Positions 44,191 through 52,029 of a stretch of 52,029 nt of DNA are shown here, one piece after another. Within the stretch, counting starts at the first letter, position 1. Every line of letters begins with the position of its first letter. This DNA is from an uncultured Dorea sp. (GTDB lineage Bacteria > Bacillota_A > Clostridia > Lachnospirales > Lachnospiraceae): the NCBI GenBank assembly GCA_910579015.1, contig CAJTRO010000001.1, positions 104,080 to 156,108 of the forward strand, given 5' to 3'. Below the pieces are notes generated by a model. It saw only the letters and a list, made by a program, of their open reading frames with translations. It searched no databases and was not told where the DNA came from. The translations under genes and the position numbers were made by a program.

Positions 44191-45364
44191 TGACCGTATC
44201 CTTGAAAACATACCCATCGGAGCCCTTGGAATCATCGCTCTTGACGGCTGTGAAGAGATGGGCAGCAAAGTGAACGATTATATCGTAAAATGGCGCGCAG
44301 AAGAGGGACATGCCTATAAAGATGATGTTGTGTACAACGGATATGAACGCGACACCTATCTGATCAACGCAAAGGTCCCGCGCTTTGGCTCCGGGGAAGC
44401 CAAAGGCATTATCAACGAATCAGTACGTGGAAAGGACGTCTATCTCATGGTAGATGTCTGCAATTACAGTCTGACTTACTCACTGACCGGACATATCAAC
44501 CATATGTCCCCTGACGATCATTACCAGAACCTGAAAAGAGTGATCGCCGCTATCGGCGGAAAGGCAAGGCGCATTAATGTGATCATGCCGTTCTTATACG
44601 AGAGCCGGCAGCATAAGAGAAGCAGCCGTGAATCTCTGGACTGCGCCCTTGCGCTTCAGGAGCTGGTACGCATGGGGGTGGATAACATCATCACCTTCGA
44701 CGCTCATGATCCACGCGTCCAGAACGCGATCCCGCTGAACGGATTTGAAACCGTCCGTCCGGCCTATCAGTTTATCAAAGGACTTCTGCGCCGTTTTGAC
44801 GACCTTAAGATTGACAGCAGTCACATGATGGCGATCAGTCCTGACGAGGGCGCCACCGGCCGCGCCGTATATCTTGCAAGCGTCATGAACCTTGACATGG
44901 GAATGTTCTACAAGAGACGCGATTATACGAAGATCGTAGACGGACGCAATCCGATCGTTGCCCATGAGTTCCTGGGCGCCTCTGTCGAAGGCAAGGATAT
45001 GATCATACTGGATGATATGATCTCCTCCGGTGACAGTATCCTGGACGTTGCCCGCCAGTTGAAGCAGCGCAAGGCAAGAAGAATCTTCGCCGCCGCCACT
45101 TTCGGGCTGTTTACCAATGGTCTTGAGAAGTTCGACAAGGCATATGAGGAAGGAAGCCTCGACGCCGTTCTCACCACCAACCTGATCTACCAGACGCCGG
45201 AGCTTTTACAGCGCCCGTATTATATCAACTGCGATATGAGCAAGTATATTGCCCTCATGATCGACACCCTGAATCATGACGGTTCGATCAGCAGTATATT
45301 GAACCCGGTTGACCGCATTCACCATGTAATCAATAACTATAATAACCGCTCTGTTGAGAATTAG
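44174..45364 (+). CDS. prs: Ribose-phosphate pyrophosphokinase, long form
   Basis: A 396-residue PRPP synthetase supplying PRPP for nucleotides, His and Trp. It has the PRPP-binding loop MIILDDMISSGDSILDVARQ, INVIMPFLYESRQHKRSSRE, and FDAHDPRVQNA. It is longer than the 315-residue standard form and belongs to the variant seen in clostridia. GGAGG lies 5 bases before the double ATG, and it overlaps dnaI by 17 bases. Confidence 0.9.
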   Translation: MMLRRNDRILENIPIGALGIIALDGCEEMGSKVNDYIVKWRAEEGHAYKDDVVYNGYERDTYLINAKVPRFGSGEAKGIINESVRGKDVYLMVDVCNYSLTYSLTGHINHMSPDDHYQNLKRVIAAIGGKARRINVIMPFLYESRQHKRSSRESLDCALALQELVRMGVDNIITFDAHDPRVQNAIPLNGFETVRPAYQFIKGLLRRFDDLKIDSSHMMAISPDEGATGRAVYLASVMNLDMGMFYKRRDYTKIVDGRNPIVAHEFLGASVEGKDMIILDDMISSGDSILDVARQLKQRKARRIFAAATFGLFTNGLEKFDKAYEEGSLDAVLTTNLIYQTPELLQRPYYINCDMSKYIALMIDTLNHDGSISSILNPVDRIHHVINNYNNRSVEN

Positions 45365-45381
45365 CTTTCCACAGTCTGATA

Positions 45382-45435
45382 AAGAATGCCTGGAGTATGT
45401 CTGAAAATTCTTTCTGACACACTCCAGGCATTCTT
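45382..45435. terminator. Bidirectional terminator between prs and the YhaN-like gene
   Basis: AAGAATGCCTGGAGT (45382-45396) pairs perfectly with ACTCCAGGCATTCTT (45421-45435), with a partly paired inner loop. It lies between convergent genes and touches the stop codon of the leftward gene. Confidence 0.8.
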
Positions 45436-46981
45436 ATACGTATCTTTCCTGATACATGATCCCCATCTCATCAAGAAGCCGTGCTTCCCTCTTCTGACAG
45501 GTGAAAATGATCACCTGCTTCCGGTTCTCACACAGCCACCGCAGGGTATTGGCAAGCCGTATATCATCGTAATGGACGAATGTATCATCCAGTATCACCG
45601 GATACTCTTCCTCATGGAGCACATGGCTGGCCGCCATGCGCAAGGCAAAATAAATCTGTTCTACGGTTCCACGGCTCAGCTTTTCAAGAGGTATCTTCCT
45701 CCCCTCACTCATAACGCTCATACGAAGTCCATCTTCGATCAGAAGCCTTGTATACTTCTCATCCGTAATACATCCCAGAATCTCGGACGCCTTGCCGTTA
45801 AGCCTGTCTTCCAGCTGCTTCTGTAATTCACCGGATAATTCATTCAGCTTATCTGCCGCCATCCGAAGCGCAAGTCTTCTCTTGTCATACTCCCGGTAAT
45901 CTTCGCTCACTTCATCAAATTCATCGAGCTGTTCCTTCAAATTACCGTACTGCGTTTTCTTCTCCTGAAGCTCCTCGCCCACATGGTCCCGCTCCCACAG
46001 AAGCTTCTCCATGGGAATCGTCTCTTCCTTGGGCGTAATCTCTTCCAGAATGATCTCCGGCGGCGTCTTCTCCTGACGCTTTCCTACCTTCATTCGGTTC
46101 CAGACATATAATCCGCAGGTCAGAAATATGATGATCGAGACCAGATAGTTCCACGGCTTTGCAATCAGGATAAATGCCAGAACAACGATCACGATAAATA
46201 CCACGATCTCCACCGGATGGATCCGCCATTTCTTCGGCCTTAATTCGTCGATCACCCGCCGGTTCTCCGTCTCCTCCTGCTCGTCCGTCTCCTGACGGTG
46301 GCGGATCTCCTCGGTAATACGGCTGTACTCTTCCTCCAGACGGTGCACATCCCTCCACACATACGAGGCCTCCTGCTCCATCCGCTCCCGTCTGGCCTGC
46401 TTATCTGCCAGGGAATCCTTTATCTCCCGCTCCAGACGCTTCCTCTTCTCATCCAGATATTGAAACGTCTTTTCCAGTTTAATCTCACTGTTTCCTGCCG
46501 CATAATAATTCGTTGCATAATTCTTGAATTCTGCCGCGAGCGGCTGCCCTGTCTCTATCCGAAGCTGGCCTATGGACACGGTATTCTCATAACTGCCGGC
46601 ATTCAGACCGCCTAAGACAACCTCCAGATCCCCGTCTTCCACCGACAGCTGTTCGCCGTCATCCTCACACAACAGCTCCGACTTCTTTGCATTCTTATCA
46701 AAATTCCGGTCTATCCGAAAGATCTTCCCTCCGCTTTCGAATCTCAGCGCGCCTGAGTAATACCCCGGATTCTTCCATGGCTGATACGTACTGAACGTAT
46801 CATGAAGGGATGCGCGCCCCCGCCCTCTTTCCATTCCAAAGAGCATACCCTTGATAAACGTATGCAAAGTCGACTTGCCGGACTCATTCTCACCGTACAG
46901 GATATTTACCCCATCCCCTATCCTGATGCTGCGATCTGTAAACTTCCCAAAATTATCTAGTCTTAATTCCTGAATCTTCAT
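45434..46981 (-). CDS. YhaN-like AAA ATPase with central membrane hairpin
   Basis: A 515-residue SMC/SbcC-class ATPase with Walker A YGENESGKST (29-38) and LSRGTVEQIYFALRMA (signature) with VILDDTFVHYD (Walker B). The two head halves are joined by coiled coil interrupted by two membrane helices (VEIVVFIVIVVLAFILI and WNYLVSIIIFLTCGLYVW, about 260-305). It is much shorter than B. subtilis YhaN. ATG 46981 begins 2 bases after the phosphoesterase stop, so the pair forms a YhaO/YhaN or SbcD/SbcC-like unit in DNA repair or processing. The membrane hairpin implies it works at the membrane. Confidence 0.85.
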   Translation of the reverse strand: MKIQELRLDNFGKFTDRSIRIGDGVNILYGENESGKSTLHTFIKGMLFGMERGRGRASLHDTFSTYQPWKNPGYYSGALRFESGGKIFRIDRNFDKNAKKSELLCEDDGEQLSVEDGDLEVVLGGLNAGSYENTVSIGQLRIETGQPLAAEFKNYATNYYAAGNSEIKLEKTFQYLDEKRKRLEREIKDSLADKQARRERMEQEASYVWRDVHRLEEEYSRITEEIRHRQETDEQEETENRRVIDELRPKKWRIHPVEIVVFIVIVVLAFILIAKPWNYLVSIIIFLTCGLYVWNRMKVGKRQEKTPPEIILEEITPKEETIPMEKLLWERDHVGEELQEKKTQYGNLKEQLDEFDEVSEDYREYDKRRLALRMAADKLNELSGELQKQLEDRLNGKASEILGCITDEKYTRLLIEDGLRMSVMSEGRKIPLEKLSRGTVEQIYFALRMAASHVLHEEEYPVILDDTFVHYDDIRLANTLRWLCENRKQVIIFTCQKREARLLDEMGIMYQERYV

Positions 46982-46983
46982 AG

Positions 46984-48120
46984 TTAGCGCGTCACTTTCG
47001 TCTCCATCAATGCCTGCACACCCTCGCACAGCGCCAGGTATTCCACACTGTCTTCTTCATAACCTATCAGGCTCTCGATATATCTTCCGAGAATATCCTG
47101 CCGGTTCTGCTTAAGCAGCCTGGCAAAATCATAGGCCGGCTTCGTGCAGTCCGTCAGGTCTGTAATATTCCCCCAGCTGTCCATATCCGTCAGATCGAAC
47201 AATACATCCGGATCCCTGAACCCTCTCAGGATAATCCTGTAGATGTTCTGCGTACCCCGGTCTTCAATCATGGTCCGGATGCGCTTCTTCAGTTCATGCC
47301 CCGTCATCTGCTTCTCTACCGGCACTTCCATATGCACATATTCTCTGGACGCACAGGGCACGAAACGTATCCGGCATCCCTTCTTCGTAAGCTCGCCTTC
47401 TATATAGCCGTGCAGTCCGGTATCATTCTTATCAACAGGCTCTAACGCGCCGGAATATGCCATCCGGCTTCTGTGCCACGCCTCAAAGCCGCAGTCTCCG
47501 CCTTCTATACCGGCTGTGTCCAGACTGCCCGTCCCCGGCACTTTTCCCAACTCCATATCGCACGGTTTATGGATATGCCCCAGCGCAACATAATCATAAC
47601 CCAGTGACAGAAGCTTCTTTCTCCGGAACGGGATATGCTTTTCATCTCCTCCGTGTGCCAGAAGGAGCTCATACTGACAGGTCCCATCCGGCGCCGCGCC
47701 GTCATACCTTTCCTCACAAATCTCTCTGGCATGATAACTCAATCCATAGACAGCCAGGGACAGCTCCGGTATCTTCACGCTTGTAACCTTACTGCTCAAG
47801 ATCATATGTACGTTAGACGCCCACTCAAACGTCCGGTAAAAGGAATCCTTTTTCAGATAGTCATGATTACCCGCGATCAGAAGCACCTGTGTATCCACAA
47901 GCGTCCCAAAGAGATAATTCACTTCCTTAAGCTCTCTTAGAAGAGGCTGACGGTGGAACAGATCCCCCGCAATCAATAAAAGGTCTGCCCTTTTCTCATT
48001 GCAGACCTCCACGAGCCTTGCCAGACTGTTCCAAACTTCCCTTTCCCTCTTTTCGCTGTATGCGCTTCCGGCGTCCGGCCTTGCTCCCAAATGCACGTCT
48101 GCGATGTGTATGAACCTCAT
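46984..48120 (-). CDS. SbcD/YhaO-like DNA repair metallophosphoesterase
   Basis: A 378-residue calcineurin-like phosphoesterase with the metal motifs IHIADVHLGA, LIAGDLFHRQ, IAGNHDY, LLAHGG and ALGHIHKP. The usual partner is an SMC-like ATPase, encoded next. The frame runs from 48240, but the family N-terminus and AAGGAG place the start at ATG 48120. Its first 125 bases therefore lie inside the 3' end of the kinase gene. Confidence 0.9.
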   Translation of the reverse strand: MRFIHIADVHLGARPDAGSAYSEKREREVWNSLARLVEVCNEKRADLLLIAGDLFHRQPLLRELKEVNYLFGTLVDTQVLLIAGNHDYLKKDSFYRTFEWASNVHMILSSKVTSVKIPELSLAVYGLSYHAREICEERYDGAAPDGTCQYELLLAHGGDEKHIPFRRKKLLSLGYDYVALGHIHKPCDMELGKVPGTGSLDTAGIEGGDCGFEAWHRSRMAYSGALEPVDKNDTGLHGYIEGELTKKGCRIRFVPCASREYVHMEVPVEKQMTGHELKKRIRTMIEDRGTQNIYRIILRGFRDPDVLFDLTDMDSWGNITDLTDCTKPAYDFARLLKQNRQDILGRYIESLIGYEEDSVEYLALCEGVQALMETKVTR

Positions 48121-49261
48121 CTGTTGCTCCTTCTTCCTCTGTCTTAAGCGGCAGATCCACGATAAACTGTGTCCTGATGTCGTCACTTTTAGCACGGATC
48201 CTTCCGCCGTGCAGTTCCACAATCTCCTTCGCGATCGCAAGCCCGAGCCCCGCGCCTCCGGTCCCGCTGGAACGGGAACCGTCTACACGGTAGAACTTCT
48301 CGAAGATCGTCTGAAGCATCGTCCCCGGTATCTTGTCTCCCTGATTGGTAAATACGATCTCAACATCCCGGTTCTTATTCTGCGCATCGATCTGGATCTT
48401 CGTGTTCTCATAACAATATGCAATCGCATTTCTCAATATATTATCAAATACCCTGGCAAGCTTGTCCGGATCTCCGTACACCACCAGGTTCTCTTCTACA
48501 TGTACTTCACAGGACAGGTGCTTCTCTTGCAGGACGCCGTATAACTCATCCGCCAGCTGTTCCAGCATAAACGACAGATTGATCTCTATGGCTTCCAGCT
48601 CGATATCCTGGAAATTATAGCGCGTAATATCAAAAAATTCATTGATCAGCTCACCAAGCCGTATGGACTTCTCGAGCGCAATATGCGTATACTTTTCCCG
48701 CTCTTCCGCCTGCATGTCCACATGGCTGTCCAGCATACTCAAGTATGCCACGATCGAAGTCAGAGGGGTTTTCAGGTCATGAGCAAGAAAAAGCACAAGG
48801 TCGTTCTTCTTCTTCTCTCCTTCCTCCGCCTCGATCTCCTGACGCTTCAGGGTTGCCTTGATCTCATTCAGACGTATCTCGATGGGCTTAAGCTCCGTGA
48901 TCAGGTGGATTGGTTTCGTAGACTCCGACAGGATATTCTCAATCCCGTCCCCGATCTGATCCACATACTTCATCATCTTAGACAGCGCCACATAATAGAA
49001 CATGGCAAAAAGCAGCAGGAATCCAACGATAATAAAGAACATCTTGTTATTCCCGATCAACTGCCAGTAGAGGCGTATCGCGCTCTCCTCCTTCATTCCC
49101 AGAGACATCACAAACTCTACGAACATCTCTGCAAAGCTGTCATTATAGATGCCGTCAATCACATAATCGAGTATAAATCCGCCCACCAGCACCGTCAATG
49201 CCGTGACCAGCACTGTCTGGAGCAATATACTGAACTTAAGCTTACGATAATTATTCTTCAA
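47996..49261 (-). CDS. VanS-like sensor histidine kinase with C-terminal extension
   Basis: A 421-residue kinase with two membrane segments (about 14-34 and 72-94), a short extracellular loop, His161 in FLAHDLKTPLTSIVAYL, the N box FDNILRNAIAYCY and the G2 box GGAGLGLAIAKEI. The kinase fold ends at about residue 380 (FIVDLPLK). A further 40 highly basic residues follow, encoded within the start of the phosphoesterase gene. The tail looks like a lost stop codon rather than a domain. Partner of the regulator it overlaps by 11 bases. Confidence 0.9.
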   Translation of the reverse strand: MKNNYRKLKFSILLQTVLVTALTVLVGGFILDYVIDGIYNDSFAEMFVEFVMSLGMKEESAIRLYWQLIGNNKMFFIIVGFLLLFAMFYYVALSKMMKYVDQIGDGIENILSESTKPIHLITELKPIEIRLNEIKATLKRQEIEAEEGEKKKNDLVLFLAHDLKTPLTSIVAYLSMLDSHVDMQAEEREKYTHIALEKSIRLGELINEFFDITRYNFQDIELEAIEINLSFMLEQLADELYGVLQEKHLSCEVHVEENLVVYGDPDKLARVFDNILRNAIAYCYENTKIQIDAQNKNRDVEIVFTNQGDKIPGTMLQTIFEKFYRVDGSRSSGTGGAGLGLAIAKEIVELHGGRIRAKSDDIRTQFIVDLPLKTEEEGATDEVHTHRRRAFGSKAGRRKRIQRKEGKGSLEQSGKARGGLQ

Positions 49262-49940
49262 TCTTATACCCTACTCCCCAGACCGTCTTGATAAAATCAG
49301 ATTTGCCGGTAGGCGCGCTCATCTTCTCGCGAAGATGCCTGATATGCACCATCACCGTATTATTACTGTTCTTATAATACTTCTCGTTCCACACCTTCTC
49401 AAACAACTCCTCCGAGCTGATGACCTTCCCCCGGTTCTCGCAGAGGAGCCAGAGGATGTCGAATTCGATCGGCGTAAGCGTAAGGGGTACTTCGTTATAA
49501 ACACACTCGTGGGATGTCCGGTTCAGAAGAAGCCCCCCAAAGTCAATCACATCGCCTTCTTCCTTTCCACCGTCGTTATACTGCGTATAACGCCTGATCT
49601 GCGCCTTCACACGCGCCACCAGCTCCAAAGGGTTAAACGGCTTGGGGATATAATCATCCGCCCCCAGCGTCAGACCTGTGATCTTATCCATGTACTCCGT
49701 CTTAGCCGTCAGCATAATGACCGGAAACGTATACTTCTCACGGATCATCTTAAGAAGCTGGAAGCCGTCAATATCCGGAAGCATAATGTCAAGGATCGCC
49801 AGATCGATCTTCTTACTCCGAATACAGTTGAGCGCGTCCTCGCCAGTATAGAACTTGAACACGCTGTACTGATCGTTCTGGAGGTATAATTCAATCACAT
49901 CCGCGATTTCTCTCTCGTCATCTACAACTAAAATATTCAT
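49251..49940 (-). CDS. VanR-like OmpR-family response regulator
   Basis: A 229-residue regulator with DDE (7-9), phospho-acceptor Asp51 (AILDIMLPD), Lys in GADDYIPKP and a winged-helix C-terminus (LTPIEFDILWLLCENRGKVI, NTVMVHIRHLREKM). Together with the next gene it resembles VanRS-type envelope-stress systems, but no van ligase genes are present. It starts 56 bases after the asnS stop. Confidence 0.92.
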   Translation of the reverse strand: MNILVVDDEREIADVIELYLQNDQYSVFKFYTGEDALNCIRSKKIDLAILDIMLPDIDGFQLLKMIREKYTFPVIMLTAKTEYMDKITGLTLGADDYIPKPFNPLELVARVKAQIRRYTQYNDGGKEEGDVIDFGGLLLNRTSHECVYNEVPLTLTPIEFDILWLLCENRGKVISSEELFEKVWNEKYYKNSNNTVMVHIRHLREKMSAPTGKSDFIKTVWGVGYKIEE

Positions 49941-49996
49941 ATCAAAACCTCCTGCATCTCTCTTACTGCTTCACAGGGCTTTTACGTTGCTCTTCT

Positions 49997-51388
49997 TTAC
50001 AGTTCACAGTTGTTCACTGTCCTCGGGAACGGCACAACGTCACGGATATTGCTCATTCCGGTAAGGTACATCACACATCTCTCGAAGCCCAGCCCGAATC
50101 CGGCATGACGCGTGGAACCATATCTGCGAAGATCCAGATAGAACTTGTAATCCTCTTCCTGCATTCCCATCTCTTCGATCCTTGCAAGAAGCTTCTCATG
50201 ATCATCCTCTCTCTGGCTTCCGCCGATGATCTCACCAATCCCCGGAACCAGACAGTCTACTGCCGCCACCGTCTTCCCGTCCTCATTCAGCTTCATATAG
50301 AACGCCTTGATCTCCTTTGGATAGTCGGTTACAAATACCGGACGCTTGAATACCTCCTCTGTAAGATAGCGTTCATGCTCCGTCTGAAGATCCGCTCCCC
50401 AGGATACCTTATACTCAAACTTATCGTTGTTCTTCTCAAGAATCTCGATCGCCTCCGTGTAAGTGACACGGGCAAAATCAGATGACGCCACATTATGCAG
50501 ACGCTCAAGCAGTCCCTTATCTACGAAGGAATTGAAGAAAGCCATCTCTTCCGGCGCTTCCTCCAGTACATAATTAATGACATACTTCAGCATAGCCTCC
50601 GCCAGCATCATATCGTCATCCAGATCAGCAAATGCGATCTCCGGCTCGATCATCCAGAACTCCGCCGCGTGCCTGGTGGTGTTGGAATTCTCCGCGCGGA
50701 ACGTCGGCCCAAAGGTATAGACATTGCGGAATGCCTGGGCAAAGGTCTCTGCGTTCAGCTGTCCGCTGACGGTAAGGCTCGTCTCCTTGCCAAAGAAATC
50801 CTGCGCATAATCAACCGCCCCGTCCTCCGTCTTCGGAACATTCTCCAGATCAAGCGTCGTTACACGGAACATCTCTCCCGCCCCCTCGCAGTCGCTTCCC
50901 GTGATCAGCGGGGTATGCACATAGACAAATCCCCTCTCCTGGAAGAACTTATGGAGCGCATAAGCGGTCAGCGACCGCACACGGAACACCGCCTGAAACG
51001 TGTTCGTTCTCGGTCTCAGATGAGAGATCGTCCTCAGATATTCGAAGCTGTGGCGCTTCTTCTGCAACGGATAATCCGGTGCGGACGCTCCCTCTATCTC
51101 TACCGTATCCGCCTGTATCTCAAAAGGCTGTTTCGCCTGCGGGGTTGCAACCAGCGTACCGGTCACGATCACCGCCGCACCCACATTCAGCCTGGAAATC
51201 TTCGCAAAGTTATCCATCTTGTCATGATATACAATCTGCAACGGTTCAAAGAATGTCCCGTCATTCAGTACGATAAAGCCGAAGGTCCTGGAATCCCTGA
51301 TACTGCGCACCCATCCGCCGACTGTGACCTCCTTGTCCAGATAATGCTCCTTGTTCTTGTATAACTCCTTAATCGTAATCAAATCCAT
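49997..51388 (-). CDS. asnS: Asparaginyl-tRNA synthetase
   Basis: A 463-residue class IIb synthetase. The OB-fold anticodon domain (TVGGWVRSIRDSRTFGFIVL) is followed by the catalytic core with motif 2 FRAENSNTTRHAAEFWMIEP and motif 3 GFGLGFERCVMYLTG. The frame opens at 51442, but ATG 51388 with AAGGAAG is the start. It has a plain promoter (51450-51478) and no T-box. Confidence 0.95.
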   Translation of the reverse strand: MDLITIKELYKNKEHYLDKEVTVGGWVRSIRDSRTFGFIVLNDGTFFEPLQIVYHDKMDNFAKISRLNVGAAVIVTGTLVATPQAKQPFEIQADTVEIEGASAPDYPLQKKRHSFEYLRTISHLRPRTNTFQAVFRVRSLTAYALHKFFQERGFVYVHTPLITGSDCEGAGEMFRVTTLDLENVPKTEDGAVDYAQDFFGKETSLTVSGQLNAETFAQAFRNVYTFGPTFRAENSNTTRHAAEFWMIEPEIAFADLDDDMMLAEAMLKYVINYVLEEAPEEMAFFNSFVDKGLLERLHNVASSDFARVTYTEAIEILEKNNDKFEYKVSWGADLQTEHERYLTEEVFKRPVFVTDYPKEIKAFYMKLNEDGKTVAAVDCLVPGIGEIIGGSQREDDHEKLLARIEEMGMQEEDYKFYLDLRRYGSTRHAGFGLGFERCVMYLTGMSNIRDVVPFPRTVNNCEL

Positions 51389-51449
51389 ATCTTCCTTACT
51401 CCTTCTTATCATTATTTCACTGTATCCAGATCCAACTGACATGTTTTAT

Positions 51450-51478
51450 ATTATAGCACACCATGTCTCGATTTGAAA
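51450..51478 (-). promoter_or_regulatory. asnS promoter
   Basis: On the minus strand TTTCAA (51473-51478), a 17-base spacer and a perfect TATAAT (51450-51455), 62 bases before ATG 51388. Confidence 0.65.
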
Positions 51479-51516
51479 GGCAGACGTTGAATTTGACATC
51501 TTTTTAAAATTTTTAT

Positions 51517-52014
51517 TTAACGATTATCAACTTTTTCAGGATAAAGGTCATGCTGGCTTAAACGCGTAAATGCAATATCTTTCCAAGGAGTTCCTTCTTT
51601 TCCATAATTACAATATGGATCTATTGAAATACCTCCCCTTGGAGTAAATTTACCCCATACTTCGATATATTTAGGATCCATAAGGCGGATAAGGTCTTTC
51701 ATTATAATATTGACACAATCTTCATGAAAATCTCCGTGATTTCTAAAGCTGAAAAGATAAAGTTTTAAAGATTTACTTTCTACCATAATTTTATTGGGTA
51801 CATAGGAAATATATATAGTTGCAAAATCCGGCTGACCTGTCATAGGACAAAGACTAGTAAATTCAGGACAATTAAATTTTACAAAATAATCATTTTCTGT
51901 ATGTTTATTAGGAAATGTTTCTAAAACTTCTGGTGCATAATCAGAACGATATACTGTTTTTTGATTTCCTAAAAGAGTTATTCCGCCAAGTTCTTCTTTT
52001 TTTCTTGTACTCAT
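51517..52014 (-). CDS. queF: NADPH-dependent preQ0 reductase QueF
   Basis: A 165-residue enzyme reducing 7-cyano-7-deazaguanine (preQ0) to preQ1 in queuosine biosynthesis. The catalytic Cys56 and Asp63 are in SLCPMTGQPDFATIYISY, and the NADPH motif is ESKSLKLYLFSFRNHG. It is the short type I form. AAGGAG precedes ATG 52014. The gene is visibly AT-richer than its neighbours, which hints at transfer. Other queuosine genes would lie beyond the window. Confidence 0.95.
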   Translation of the reverse strand: MSTRKKEELGGITLLGNQKTVYRSDYAPEVLETFPNKHTENDYFVKFNCPEFTSLCPMTGQPDFATIYISYVPNKIMVESKSLKLYLFSFRNHGDFHEDCVNIIMKDLIRLMDPKYIEVWGKFTPRGGISIDPYCNYGKEGTPWKDIAFTRLSQHDLYPEKVDNR

Positions 52015-52029
52015 AATACACTCCTTCCA

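Noticed and set aside
47996..48240. Upstream extension of the SbcD-like gene to 48240
   Set aside because: The conserved family N-terminus and the AAGGAG site place the start at 48120. The extension is the kinase gene read in another frame.

Overview
The window looks like chromosome from a spore-forming gut Clostridium of the Lachnospiraceae type. I judge this from gene content: spoVG and spmB, a glgC-glgD pair, a DnaD/DnaI-type helicase loader operon, a long-form PRPP synthetase, an archaeal/eukaryotic-type prolyl-tRNA synthetase behind a T-box, and many AgrC/LytTR and BceS/VanS-like two-component systems. GC is moderate, with clearly AT-richer patches at about 23.0-27.8 kb and over the last gene. 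I see no rRNA, tRNA, CRISPR array, insertion sequence or prophage.

Layout. 0-6.8 kb: the tail of an AraC-type regulator with its YesM-like kinase, a long RecQ helicase, an Rpn/PDDEXK-type protein with 21 near-perfect heptads, and a VanZ-like protein. 6.8-17.2 kb: a peptide-sensing and peptide-resistance region. It holds an AgrC-like kinase, a CPBP membrane protease and a LytTR regulator with a matching LytTR direct repeat; an sdpR-sdpI pair whose promoter is flanked by two 20-bp palindromes; and a BceAB-like ABC exporter with an OmpR-type two-component system. The exporter ATPase is broken inside its ABC signature. 17.2-29.2 kb: a defence island. The Wadjet (SMC-like plasmid defence) genes jetA, jetB and jetC are present but split. 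Between jetA and jetBC lie a Septu-like ptuA-ptuB pair, a second LytTR/AgrC-like system (kinase frameshifted at a T6 run), a small membrane protein behind a predicted LytTR site, and an AAA-ATPase/PDDEXK gene. No jetD is visible.

29.2-40.2 kb: a large secreted Ig-like/MBG protein, a Q/S/T-rich membrane protein, spmB, proS with its T-box, an unknown protein, an RluA-type pseudouridine synthase, spoVG and glgC-glgD. 40.4-45.4 kb: murC, then dnaD-dnaI-prs behind a cluster of three DnaA boxes. 45.4-52 kb: a leftward run asnS, VanR/VanS-like genes, an SbcD/YhaO-like phosphoesterase and a YhaN-like ATPase with a membrane hairpin, then queF at the edge.

The most interesting unit is the co-directional run jetA-ptuA-ptuB-lytTR-agrC' with gaps of 62, 1, 22 and 11 bases, followed by a LytTR-box promoter. 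It physically joins an SMC-type defence complex, an ATPase/HNH nuclease pair and a peptide-type quorum-sensing module. That these act together is inference. The arrangement and the binding-site repeats are seen directly.
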